The notes under the pieces: generated by a model | Database searches by the model: none | Told to the model about the DNA's origin: nothing | Seen by the model: the letters and a program-made list of their open reading frames with translations, nothing else | Position numbers and translations under genes: made by a program | Shown: in pieces, positions 25,269 through 32,486 of the stretch | Position numbering within the stretch: the first letter of the stretch is position 1 | Layout: every line of letters begins with the position of its first letter | Source: Solirubrobacter soli DSM 22325 | GTDB taxonomy: Bacteria; Actinomycetota; Thermoleophilia; Solirubrobacterales; Solirubrobacteraceae | Assembly (NCBI RefSeq): GCF_000423665.1 | Contig: NZ_AUIK01000025.1 | Location: forward strand, 63,858-127,857 | Direction: 5' to 3' | DNA length: 64,000 bases

Positions 25269-26352
25269 CCCGGTACGCGCGCACGGGCGCCGAGAAGCCC
25301 TTGAGCTTCTTGCGCCCGGCGTCGGAGAACTCGAACCGGCCGTCCACGGCGGCTTTGACCTCCTCGGCGACGAGGACCGTCGACGGACGGGCGCGGGTCG
25401 TCAGGCGGCTCGCGAGGTTGACCGGCGTGCCGAACCAGTCGCCCCAGCGGTGGACCGCCTGGCCGCTGGCGATCCCGGCCCGCAGCGGCGGGTAGGCCTC
25501 GTCCTCGGCGGCGGCCTCGACGAGCCGCAGCACGACGTCGAGCATCGGCTCCGGCTCGGGCGAGACGAGCATCACCGCGTCGCCGATCAGCTTGACGATC
25601 TTGACCGGCGGCTCGAGCGCGTCGACCGCGAGCGTGTTCAGGCGCCCGGCGACGCTGCCGAGCTCCTCCACCGGCACGCTCTCGCCCAGCGCGGTGAAGC
25701 CGACGAGGTCGGCGAAGGCGATCACGGCCTCCTGCGTGTCGTCGAGCTTGCCGGCGCGGCGCTGCTCGTGGGTGAGTGCGTCCGAGCGCAGGACCTGCTG
25801 GAGGTGCAGCGCGAACACGTGCTCGAGCCACGGGCCGGCGAGCGGCATCAGCTGCTCGGCGACGACGCGGTAGCGGTGGGCGAGCTCGTGCTCGTCCAGG
25901 CCCGGCTCGATGAAGGTGCGGCCGACCAGCGCACGGGTGGCCTCGGCGTAGCGCGCCATCCCCTGGCCGAGCACGCGCGCGACCTCGAGCGCGTCCTCGT
26001 CGTCGAACCCCGTCTGGCGGTGGAACGAGCCGAGCTCGGCGGCCTCGAGGTCGGTGTCGCCGTAGACGCGCTCGTCCGGGTCGGCGACCGGCAGGCCCAG
26101 CGCGCGGCGGCTGGCGGTGAGGAACTCGAGGCCGATGCCGGTCCGCTCGGCGATCTCACGCGCCGTGTAGCGGGCCTCGGAACTGAGCGCGCGGGCGACC
26201 GGCGCGAGCACGAGCTTGTCCTCGGCGACGGTGCGCCGCAGCTCCTCGAGGTCCATCCCGCTCTTATGCAGCTCGTCGAGCAGGCGCATGCGCGCCTCGC
26301 GTGCGGCGTCGTCCTCGAGGCCCTCCAGGAGCCCTTCCGCGTCCCAGTCCAT
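25249..26352 (-). CDS. Class III adenylate cyclase with N-terminal regulatory domain
   Basis: 367 residues, ATG 26352. The C-terminal catalytic domain (about 205-365) has both metal Asp residues (AFADLVGFTALGE and KLIGDAVMLVSPE), the substrate-selecting Lys in VKLIGDA and the transition-state pair in TPVNLASRLTTRARP. It therefore looks active and should make cAMP. The N-terminal part (EARYTAREIAERTGIGLEFL ... HRYRVVAEQLMPLAGPWLEH) resembles the autoinhibitory, pH-responsive domain of mycobacterial Rv1264-type cyclases. There is no membrane segment. It is convergent with the repeat-protein gene and divergent from the riboswitch-controlled importer. Confidence 0.9.
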   Translation of the reverse strand: MDWDAEGLLEGLEDDAAREARMRLLDELHKSGMDLEELRRTVAEDKLVLAPVARALSSEARYTAREIAERTGIGLEFLTASRRALGLPVADPDERVYGDTDLEAAELGSFHRQTGFDDEDALEVARVLGQGMARYAEATRALVGRTFIEPGLDEHELAHRYRVVAEQLMPLAGPWLEHVFALHLQQVLRSDALTHEQRRAGKLDDTQEAVIAFADLVGFTALGESVPVEELGSVAGRLNTLAVDALEPPVKIVKLIGDAVMLVSPEPEPMLDVVLRLVEAAAEDEAYPPLRAGIASGQAVHRWGDWFGTPVNLASRLTTRARPSTVLVAEEVKAAVDGRFEFSDAGRKKLKGFSAPVRAYRARRFDG

Positions 26353-26395
26353 GCGTGGCGCTCAAGGTACCGGGTACTCTTTGGGACGAACTTCA

Positions 26396-26487
26396 AACAG
26401 GGGGGCTGGGAGGAACGCCCGGCTGAGATAGCGCCACGTACCGGCGCTGACCCTTCGAACCTGTGGGGTAATGCCCGCGGAGGGAGC
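26396..26487 (+). ncRNA. TPP (THI-box) riboswitch
   Basis: The conserved core is clear: GGGGGCTGGGAGGAACGCCC, then GGCTGAGATAGCG with the CUGAGA pyrimidine-sensing element, a variable stem, CGCTGACCCTTCGAACCTGT and GGGGTAATGCCCGCGGAGGG. These match the consensus of thiamine-pyrophosphate riboswitches. The 3' end contains GGAGGGAG (26479-26486), the ribosome-binding site for the ATG at 26490, so TPP binding should hide the site and switch off translation of the importer operon. Confidence 0.96.
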
Positions 26488-26489
26488 GG

Positions 26490-27242
26490 ATGGTGACCGA
26501 GGTCGAGGCTCCTGTGAAGGAGCCTCCTTACGTGAGCGGAGTGACGCTCTCCGGCGTGCGCAAGGCGTTCGGGGACGTCGTGGCGCTGGACGGGGTCGAC
26601 CTGCGGATCGGCGCGGGCGAGCTCGTCGCGGTCGTCGGGCCGAGCGGGTGCGGGAAGTCGACACTCCTCGAGATCGTGTGCGGGCTGGCGGCGCCGGACG
26701 CGGGGACGGTGTCTGCGCCGCCGGCGGCGCTGATGCCGCAGCGCGACGGGCTGCTGCCGTGGCTGTCGGCGTTGGACAACGCGGCGTTGGCGTTGCGGGT
26801 GGGGGGCGCGTCGCGGGCTTCTGCTCGCGCAGCCGCGCACGGGCTGTTCGCGACGTTCGGGCTCGAAGGGTTCGAGCGGTCGCGGCCCTCGGCGCTGAGC
26901 GGCGGGATGCGCCAGCGGGTCGCGTTCATCCGCACGCTGCTCGCGGGACGGCCGCTGCTCTGCCTCGACGAGCCGTTCGCGGCGCTGGACGCCTTGACCC
27001 GCGCGCAGGCGCAGACGTGGCTCGGCTCGGCGCTGGAGCGTGAGCCGCGCACCGTGCTGCTGGTCACGCACGACGTCGAGGAGGCGGTGCTGCTCGCCGA
27101 CCGCGTCGTCTGCCTGTCGCCGCGCCCGGGGCGCGTGGTCCTCGAGTTGGACGTCGCGCTGCCGCGCCCCCGGGTACGGACGGATGCCGCGGTCGTCGAG
27201 CTGCGCGAGCGCGCGCTCGCCGCGTTGGGGGTGGACTCGTGA
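26490..27242 (+). CDS. thiZ: Thiamine-precursor ABC transporter, ATP-binding protein
   Basis: 250 residues, ATG 26490. Walker A VGPSGCGKSTLLEI, Q-loop LMPQRDGLLPWLSAL, signature ALSGGMRQRVAFIRTLL and Walker B LLCLDEPFAALDAL are all present, with the switch His in LLVTHDVEEAV. The Q-loop and signature are those of the SsuB/TauB/ThiZ group of small-organic-molecule importers. The TPP riboswitch directly upstream identifies the substrate as thiamine or, more likely, its pyrimidine precursor HMP. The next gene's GTG overlaps the stop codon. Confidence 0.93.
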   Translation: MVTEVEAPVKEPPYVSGVTLSGVRKAFGDVVALDGVDLRIGAGELVAVVGPSGCGKSTLLEIVCGLAAPDAGTVSAPPAALMPQRDGLLPWLSALDNAALALRVGGASRASARAAAHGLFATFGLEGFERSRPSALSGGMRQRVAFIRTLLAGRPLLCLDEPFAALDALTRAQAQTWLGSALEREPRTVLLVTHDVEEAVLLADRVVCLSPRPGRVVLELDVALPRPRVRTDAAVVELRERALAALGVDS

Positions 27243-28096
27243 GCGCGCCGCGCCCGCCCGCCGGCGGCTCCGCCCCACGCTCCCCGGCCTCGCCGGGCCC
27301 CGCCGCGCCGGCCACGCCCGCGCCGCGCCGCTCCACGCCCGTGGGCCGCGGGGCCGCGCGCTTCGTCGCGCCCGGCCTCGTCCTGCTCGCCCTCTTCGCG
27401 GTCTGGGAGCTCATCGTCCGGGTCGGGTGGGTCGACGAGCTGCTCCTTCCCGCGCCGACGCAGATCGCGCAGGCGCTGTGGGAGGACCGGTCGCTGCTCG
27501 CGCCCGACCTGTGGACGACGACGTTCGAGGTCGTGCTCGGCCTCTTGGCGTCGGTGGTGCTCGGTGTCGGGCTGGCGGTCGCCATGCACATGGTGCCCGC
27601 GGTCGACCGTGCGCTGCGGCCGCTCGCGATCGGCTCGCAGGCGGTGCCGATCCCGGTGGTCGCGCCGCTGTTCGTGCTCGTGCTCGGGTTCGGGCTGGCG
27701 CCGAAGATCCTGATCATCGCGCTGATCTGCTTCTTCCCGATCGTCGTCAACGTGTCCGACGGGCTGCGCAAGTCCGACGCCGACGCGCGCAAGCTGCTGC
27801 GCTCGCTGGACGCGTCGCCGTGGCAGCGGCTGCGGTTCCTCGACGGGCCGTCGGCGCTGCCGGCCGGCTTCACCGGGCTCAAGATCGCGGCCGCGGTGGC
27901 CGTGATCGGCGCCGTGCTGGCCGAGTGGGCGGGCTCGGACGCCGGCCTCGGGCACATCCTCGTCACCGCCAACGGGCAGCTGGAGACCGCGCGCGCCTTC
28001 GCCGCGACCACGCTGCTGATCGCTGAGGCGATCGCCCTCTACGCGCTGTTCGCGTGGCTCGAGCGGCGGGTCGTCACGTGGGAGCCAAAGACATGA
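27239..28096 (+). CDS. thiX: Thiamine-precursor ABC transporter, permease
   Basis: 285 residues, GTG 27239 overlapping the ATPase stop. After an unusually Pro/Ala-rich N-terminal tail of about 38 residues come about six membrane segments (FVAPGLVLLALFAVWELIVR first). The coupling EAA-like loop is LRKSDADARKLLRSLDASPW, typical of the BPD/SsuC permease family. It pairs with the ATPase and the binding protein as a three-gene importer. The long Pro-rich head is unlike usual relatives but in keeping with other proteins in this window. Confidence 0.92.
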   Translation: MSAPRPPAGGSAPRSPASPGPAAPATPAPRRSTPVGRGAARFVAPGLVLLALFAVWELIVRVGWVDELLLPAPTQIAQALWEDRSLLAPDLWTTTFEVVLGLLASVVLGVGLAVAMHMVPAVDRALRPLAIGSQAVPIPVVAPLFVLVLGFGLAPKILIIALICFFPIVVNVSDGLRKSDADARKLLRSLDASPWQRLRFLDGPSALPAGFTGLKIAAAVAVIGAVLAEWAGSDAGLGHILVTANGQLETARAFAATTLLIAEAIALYALFAWLERRVVTWEPKT

Positions 28097-29121
28097 AGAA
28101 GACGTTGCTCGTTGCGCTGCTCGCGGCCTTGCTGGCCGGGTGCGGCGAGAAGGCCGAGCCGAGCGGGAACGAACCCGCGAAGCTCGAGCCGTTCACCGTG
28201 ATGCTCGACTACATCCCGAACGTCGACCACGCCGGCATGTACGCCGCGCTCGAGACCGGCCTGTACCGCAAGGCCGGGCTGGACGTGAAGCTGCAGCCGC
28301 CGCCGGACCCGTCCTCGGTGCTCAAGCTGCTGCAGGCCGGGCGCGCCGACCTGGCGATCTCCTACGAGCCCGACCTGCTGATCGCGCGCGACCAGGGGGC
28401 GGACACGCTCGTCGCCGTCGGCGCGCTCGTGCAGACGCCGCTGACGTCGCTGATGTCCTTGCCGAAGGCGGGCGTGAAGTCGCCCGCCGACCTGAAGGGC
28501 AAGCGCGTCGCCACCGCCGGCATCCCCTACCAGAGCGCCTACCTCAAGACGATCTTGGAGAAGGCGGGCGTCGATCCCTCCACCGTCAAGGAGACCAACG
28601 TCGGCTTCAATCTCGTGCCCGCGATGGTCTCCGGCAAGGCCGACGCGACCCTCGGCGCCTTCTGGAACGTCGAGGGCGTGCAGCTGCAGCAGCAGAAGCG
28701 CGACCCGGTGATCCTGAAGATGCCCGACCTCGGCGTCCCGACCTACAACGAGCTGATCTTCGTCGCCCGCCGGCAGTCGCTGGACGCCGCCGGCTCCTCG
28801 CGGCTGCGGCGCTTCATCACCGCCACCGCGGCGGGCGCGCGGCTCGTGCGCGAGGACCCGACGGTCGGCGCCCAGTCGCTCACCGCGGTCGAGAAGGACC
28901 TCGACCCGAAGGACCTCGCACCCCAGCTCGAGGCCACGATCCCGACGTTCTTCCCGACCGACTCCGAGCAGCCCTGGGGCTGGATGGAGCCCGTCGACTG
29001 GGCCAACTACGAGCGCTGGATGCGCGCGGAGAAGCTGCTCAAGCAGCCGCCGTCCGAGGCGCCCCCGCTGACCAACGAGTTCCTGCCCGGAGAGGGCCTG
29101 GGATCGTCCTCGCGCGGATGA
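28093..29121 (+). CDS. thiY: Thiamine-precursor (HMP) binding lipoprotein, NMT1/THI5-like
   Basis: 342 residues from ATG 28093, overlapping the permease stop (ATGA). Signal peptide MKKTLLVALLAALLAGCGE with lipobox LAGC. The mature part begins VMLDYIPNVDHAGMYAALET, GLYRKAGLDVKLQPPPDPSS and LAISYEPDLLIARDQG, the signature of ThiY/NMT1 proteins that bind formylamino-HMP or HMP. This confirms the substrate class suggested by the riboswitch. The 3' end overlaps the convergent glycosylase gene by about 83 bp. Confidence 0.93.
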   Translation: MKKTLLVALLAALLAGCGEKAEPSGNEPAKLEPFTVMLDYIPNVDHAGMYAALETGLYRKAGLDVKLQPPPDPSSVLKLLQAGRADLAISYEPDLLIARDQGADTLVAVGALVQTPLTSLMSLPKAGVKSPADLKGKRVATAGIPYQSAYLKTILEKAGVDPSTVKETNVGFNLVPAMVSGKADATLGAFWNVEGVQLQQQKRDPVILKMPDLGVPTYNELIFVARRQSLDAAGSSRLRRFITATAAGARLVREDPTVGAQSLTAVEKDLDPKDLAPQLEATIPTFFPTDSEQPWGWMEPVDWANYERWMRAEKLLKQPPSEAPPLTNEFLPGEGLGSSSRG

Positions 29122-30157
29122 GATAGCTCGCGGCGAGGCCGGCATACGGCGCGTAGGGCGCGAAGAACCCACGCACCTCGGCCTCGTCCGCGATCGCCTT
29201 CGGCCGCCCGGTGGTGAGCCGCCCGACGAGCTTCAGGTACCCGAGGTCCCCCGCGGGCACGACGTCGAGCCGCCCGAGCCCGTGCAAGGCGAGCATCTCG
29301 ACGGTCCACGGCCCGATCTCCGGGACGGCCAGGAGGCGCGCGAAGTCCGCGTGCTCGCGCAGCGACGCGACGACGGCATCGCGCTCCGTCGCGGGCGGCG
29401 AGAGGTCGCGCGGGGCGGCGCCGCCCGGCGCGGCGGCGCGCGGCGCGGCGGCGCGCGGCGCGGCGGCGCGCGGCGCGGCGGCGCTCGTCGCGGCGGGGCC
29501 GCCCGTCGCGGCGGCGCTCGTCGCCGCGGGGCCGCCCGGCGCGGCGGCGCGCGGCCCCGCGGTGCCGCCCGGCGCCGCGGCGCGGCTCTCGCCGCGCGCG
29601 AGCGCGACGCGGCCGGCGGCGACCTCGCGGGCGCAGCGGATCATCGCCAGCGCGCGCTTGGCGTGCAGGCCGCAGGCCTCGAGCTCGGCGGGTGCGCGGG
29701 CCGCGATCGTCTCCGCGGACGGCGAGTCGCGCAGCCCGTCGAAGCGGCCGCCGTACGCCGCGGTCATGCGGCGCTGGATCGCGACCGCGCGGGTCAGCTC
29801 GATCAGCTGCTCCGTGATCGAGAACATCAGCGTCTCCCACGGGTCCGGATTGCGGCGGACCCGTACGGCGGGGTCCGCGCGAACCGCACGGCCGATCACC
29901 GGGTCGTCGCGAAAGCGCGCGTGGAAGTCGGCGAGGTCGTCGTCGATGCCCGTCGCGAAGCGCATCCGCGCGATCCCCTCCCGCGCGGCCCCCTCAGTTC
30001 GCGCCCGCGCCGCGAAGACCGTCCCGGCCACGGCCACCACGACCGGCGCCCCGTCCACGTGCAGGAGCCGGACGAACCCGTTCCCGCGACGTCGCGCCAG
30101 CCCACCGGCGACACCGGGCCGGAACGGCGCCCAGCGAGGCTCCACGACCTCGCGCAC
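29039..30157 (-). CDS. AlkA-like DNA-3-methyladenine glycosylase with low-complexity insert
   Basis: About 372 residues using GTG 30157, which has GGAGGG nine bases upstream; the frame is open further upstream but those residues are repeat-like. The HhH-GPD region is recognised from TLMFSITEQLIELTRAVAIQ, the hairpin LLAVPEIGPWTVEMLALHG and the catalytic Asp in VVPAGDLGYLKLVG. The enzyme excises alkylated bases. Between its two halves, after ALARGESR, lies an Ala/Pro/Arg/Gly insert of roughly 55 residues with repeats such as AAPRAAAPRAAAPR, absent from normal AlkA proteins. It converges with the importer operon. Confidence 0.85.
   Translation of the reverse strand: MREVVEPRWAPFRPGVAGGLARRRGNGFVRLLHVDGAPVVVAVAGTVFAARARTEGAAREGIARMRFATGIDDDLADFHARFRDDPVIGRAVRADPAVRVRRNPDPWETLMFSITEQLIELTRAVAIQRRMTAAYGGRFDGLRDSPSAETIAARAPAELEACGLHAKRALAMIRCAREVAAGRVALARGESRAAAPGGTAGPRAAAPGGPAATSAAATGGPAATSAAAPRAAAPRAAAPRAAAPGGAAPRDLSPPATERDAVVASLREHADFARLLAVPEIGPWTVEMLALHGLGRLDVVPAGDLGYLKLVGRLTTGRPKAIADEAEVRGFFAPYAPYAGLAASYLIRARTIPGPLRAGTRWSAGAPRTAAA
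29415..29585. repeat. GC-rich tandem repeats inside the glycosylase gene
   Basis: A run built mostly of the 15-base unit GCGCGGCGCGGCGGC, repeated several times near 29430-29485 and then in diverged copies. The unit length keeps the reading frame, encoding Ala/Pro/Arg pentads in the reverse-strand protein. It looks like slippage expansion inside an exposed loop. Copy number is likely to vary between strains. Confidence 0.75.
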
Positions 30158-30419
30158 GAGCACGAACCCTCCAGCGGTGCCGGCCGCGGAAGGGGGTGCG
30201 TAACGAGAAGGTCCTGAGCGGACGCCCGCGTTACGCACCCCTCCCGGACCAGGCGCGGAGAGACGCGCGCGGGGGGCGGCGTCGCCGTCGGCCGCGGGGT
30301 GGCGCCGCGCGGAGGGATGCGCGCGGGGCGCGGCGTCGCCCCGCGGCGACGCGAGCGTGCTTGCCGCGGACGCCGGCGCGTACCGTCCCCGCGACGCGGC
30401 GTCACCGCGCGGTGACACG
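30158..30419. other. Gene-free gap with a 13-bp inverted repeat and GC-rich repeats
   Basis: No convincing gene. GGGGTGCGTAACG (30194-30206) and CGTTACGCACCCC (30230-30242) form a perfect 13-bp stem with a 23-base loop, about 37 bases upstream of the glycosylase start, so it could be part of its leader or an operator. From about 30250 to 30418 the DNA is made of diverged GC-rich repeats whose reverse-strand translation contains SPRGDA/DAAPRA phrases, similar in style to the inserts at 29415-29585 and 40190-40300. Confidence 0.6.
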
Positions 30420-30707
30420 CTAGTCGCGGCGCAGCAGGTGGACGTCGACCAGGAACGAGCGCGACGAGACGATCTCGCCGATCGGGCCCGAGCGGCGGCT
30501 CTTCTTCAAGGCCTTCTTGGTGCGGTGGCGCGAGACGACGGCGACCGTCGCGGCACCGGCGACGAAGCCGGTGGCGGCCAGCGCGGCGACCTGGGCCGGC
30601 GCGAGCGCGCCGATGGAGCGCTCCTCGATCACGCCGGACTCGGTGACGACGGGCAGGCCGTCGACGACCTCGGCGTCCTGAACGACTTCTTCAGCTTCCT
30701 CAGCCAC
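30420..30707 (-). CDS. Small single-TM protein
   Basis: 95 residues from ATG 30707. An acidic N-terminus (MAEEAEEVVQDAEVVDGLPV) is followed by one hydrophobic helix (PAQVAALAATGFVAGAATVA) and a basic stretch RHRTKKALKKSRR. I do not recognise a family. It lies just downstream of the hydroxylase-like gene on the same strand with a 12-bp gap, so it may belong to the same lipid-related transcript. No catalytic residues are seen. Confidence 0.65.
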   Translation of the reverse strand: MAEEAEEVVQDAEVVDGLPVVTESGVIEERSIGALAPAQVAALAATGFVAGAATVAVVSRHRTKKALKKSRRSGPIGEIVSSRSFLVDVHLLRRD

Positions 30708-30719
30708 GAAGTGAAGACA

Positions 30720-31334
30720 CTAGCGGCCGCGGCGGACGTGCATGGTGCCGAACACGCGATCCCAGTACGGAGCGCTGATCCCGAAGCCGCGCTCGTCGTC
30801 CTGGAAGTGATGGCGCATATGCAGCTCACGCAGCCACTTCCCCATCCGCGTGCGGGGGGTGTGGTGGTGCAGCGCGTAGTGGATCATGTCGTAAGCGAGA
30901 TAACCGGCCAGGAAGCCCGCGCCGAACGCGAAGGCCCGATCCGCGCCGAGCACGACGTAGAACGCCGCGTAGAAGATCAGCGCGAGCGGGACCGACGCGG
31001 CGGGCGGCATCACGAGCCGCAGCGGGTCGTTCGGGTGATCGTGGTGCACGCCGTGGACCATCCAGTGCAGCCGCGCACCGATCCCGTCCTCCGGCTCGAA
31101 GTGGAAGATCACGCGGTGGATCCAGTACTCGGCGAGCGTCCACAGCAGGTAGCCGCCGAACGCGTAGCCGAGCGACTGCACGAAGCCGACGCGGTCGATC
31201 CCGTAGGCGAACAGGATCGCGATCGCCGGCAGGAAGATCACGACGGGCACCAGGTGATGGACGCGGGTGAACTTGTCCAGCACGCCCGACTTGAACATCG
31301 GCGGGGAAGCCTTCAAGAACTCCGAGCGGTCCAT
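30720..31334 (-). CDS. Fatty-acid hydroxylase / sterol-desaturase family membrane enzyme
   Basis: 204 residues, ATG 31334, four hydrophobic segments. All histidine boxes for the di-iron centre are visible: HRVIFH, HWMVHGVHHDH, HYALHHH and ELHMRHHFQ. The spacing most resembles FA2H/Scs7-type 2-hydroxylases, which hydroxylate the fatty acyl chain of ceramides. It is downstream of a GNAT acyltransferase and near a serine-palmitoyltransferase-like gene, so a sphingolipid-type substrate is plausible. Carotenoid or sterol hydroxylation are alternatives because those use related boxes. Confidence 0.88.
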   Translation of the reverse strand: MDRSEFLKASPPMFKSGVLDKFTRVHHLVPVVIFLPAIAILFAYGIDRVGFVQSLGYAFGGYLLWTLAEYWIHRVIFHFEPEDGIGARLHWMVHGVHHDHPNDPLRLVMPPAASVPLALIFYAAFYVVLGADRAFAFGAGFLAGYLAYDMIHYALHHHTPRTRMGKWLRELHMRHHFQDDERGFGISAPYWDRVFGTMHVRRGR

Positions 31335-31344
31335 AAGGGAAACC

Positions 31345-32469
31345 TTACAAAACCCGTTCGTAGACCCGGAAACGCCGCACGATGCGGCCGCCCATGGCCT
31401 CCATGGCTCGATTCATGTTGCGGTTGGTCTCGAGGATCCAGCCCATCTCGCCCCACTTCTGCGGGACGCGCGAGGCGGTGTCGAAGTGCTCCACGTACAG
31501 CGCCGCCGCGACCCCCGTGTGCTGGTAGGCGTGCTTGACACCGAGGAAGCCGACCCGCACCCGATCCATGATCGACGCGCGCCGCAGGAAGTACCACCAG
31601 CCGAACGGCAGCAGCCGCCCCTGCATCTTCATCAGGACCTGGTTGATGTCGGGGATCGTGATCGCGATCGCCGCCGTCTCCCCCGCCGCGTCCTCGGCGA
31701 CCATGAACCAGTTGCGGTCGAAGACGAGCTGCATCTCCTGCGCGTAGACGTCCAGGTCGCGCTTGGAGTACGGGACGAAGCCCCAGTTCTCGCTCCAGGC
31801 CTCGTTATAGACCTCGGCGAAGCGGTCCATGTCGCGGCGCAGCGTCCGCCGCGACATCCGCCGGATCGTGATCCCGTGCCGCGGTTGCACCTGCTCGGCG
31901 AGCTTGAAGACGATCGGGAGGATCTTCGTGCGGTCGGAGATCACCAGCTCGTACATGAACAGGTCGACGGCCTTGTCCAGCCCCGCCTCCTCGCAGCGCG
32001 TGCCGTAGTACGGCGGATGCCACGGCTGGCGCACGAACGGCATCCGGTCGAAGCCCTCGAGCATCACGCCGGACTCGTCGTTCATCGTGAAGTCCATCGG
32101 GCCGATCATGCGGTCGCGGCCGTGGGCGCGAAGCCAGATCGACGCGGCCTCCAGCAGCGGCGCCACGATGTCCGGCGCGTCCTCGAACTCGAGGAACCCG
32201 AACATGCCGTCCCGGTTGGAGTGGTAGGCGTTGTAGTTGTCGTCGTACTGGGCGGAGATCCGCCCGACGACGCGCCCGTCGCGCCACGCGAGGAACAGCT
32301 GCGCGTCGCCGTGCGAGAAGAACGCGTTCTGCGACCGCATCAGGAACAGGTGGCGCTCCAGCTTCAGGGGAGGCACCCAGACCCCCGAAGTAGAGTGCAA
32401 CCGGTACGGGAGATTCACGAATTCCCGGCGGTCCCGCCAGCCAGAGACGGGACGGACGACCACGCTCAC
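31345..32469 (-). CDS. GNAT-fold acyltransferase, possible ceramide-synthase-like
   Basis: About 374 residues using GTG 32469 (AGGG nine bases upstream); TTG 32487 is an alternative. It is a long GNAT-like protein with two halves; FLAWRDGRVVGRISAQYDDN and GMFGFLEFEDAPDIVAPLLE lie in the first, and AAIAITIPDINQVLMKMQGR and FLGVKHAYQHTGVAAALYVE in the second. Proteins of this size and type sit beside serine palmitoyltransferase genes in several bacteria, where a GNAT-like enzyme N-acylates the sphingoid base. Here it is divergent, by 17 bp, from a serine-palmitoyltransferase-like gene and is followed 10 bp later by a fatty-acid hydroxylase. The specific activity is inference. Confidence 0.8.
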   Translation of the reverse strand: MSVVVRPVSGWRDRREFVNLPYRLHSTSGVWVPPLKLERHLFLMRSQNAFFSHGDAQLFLAWRDGRVVGRISAQYDDNYNAYHSNRDGMFGFLEFEDAPDIVAPLLEAASIWLRAHGRDRMIGPMDFTMNDESGVMLEGFDRMPFVRQPWHPPYYGTRCEEAGLDKAVDLFMYELVISDRTKILPIVFKLAEQVQPRHGITIRRMSRRTLRRDMDRFAEVYNEAWSENWGFVPYSKRDLDVYAQEMQLVFDRNWFMVAEDAAGETAAIAITIPDINQVLMKMQGRLLPFGWWYFLRRASIMDRVRVGFLGVKHAYQHTGVAAALYVEHFDTASRVPQKWGEMGWILETNRNMNRAMEAMGGRIVRRFRVYERVL

Positions 32470-32486
32470 GGAGACGGACCCTACCA

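Noticed and set aside
29415-29585. CRISPR-like spaced repeats
   Set aside because: Repeat units are contiguous 15-mers without unique spacers and lie in frame inside a gene; this is a coding tandem repeat.
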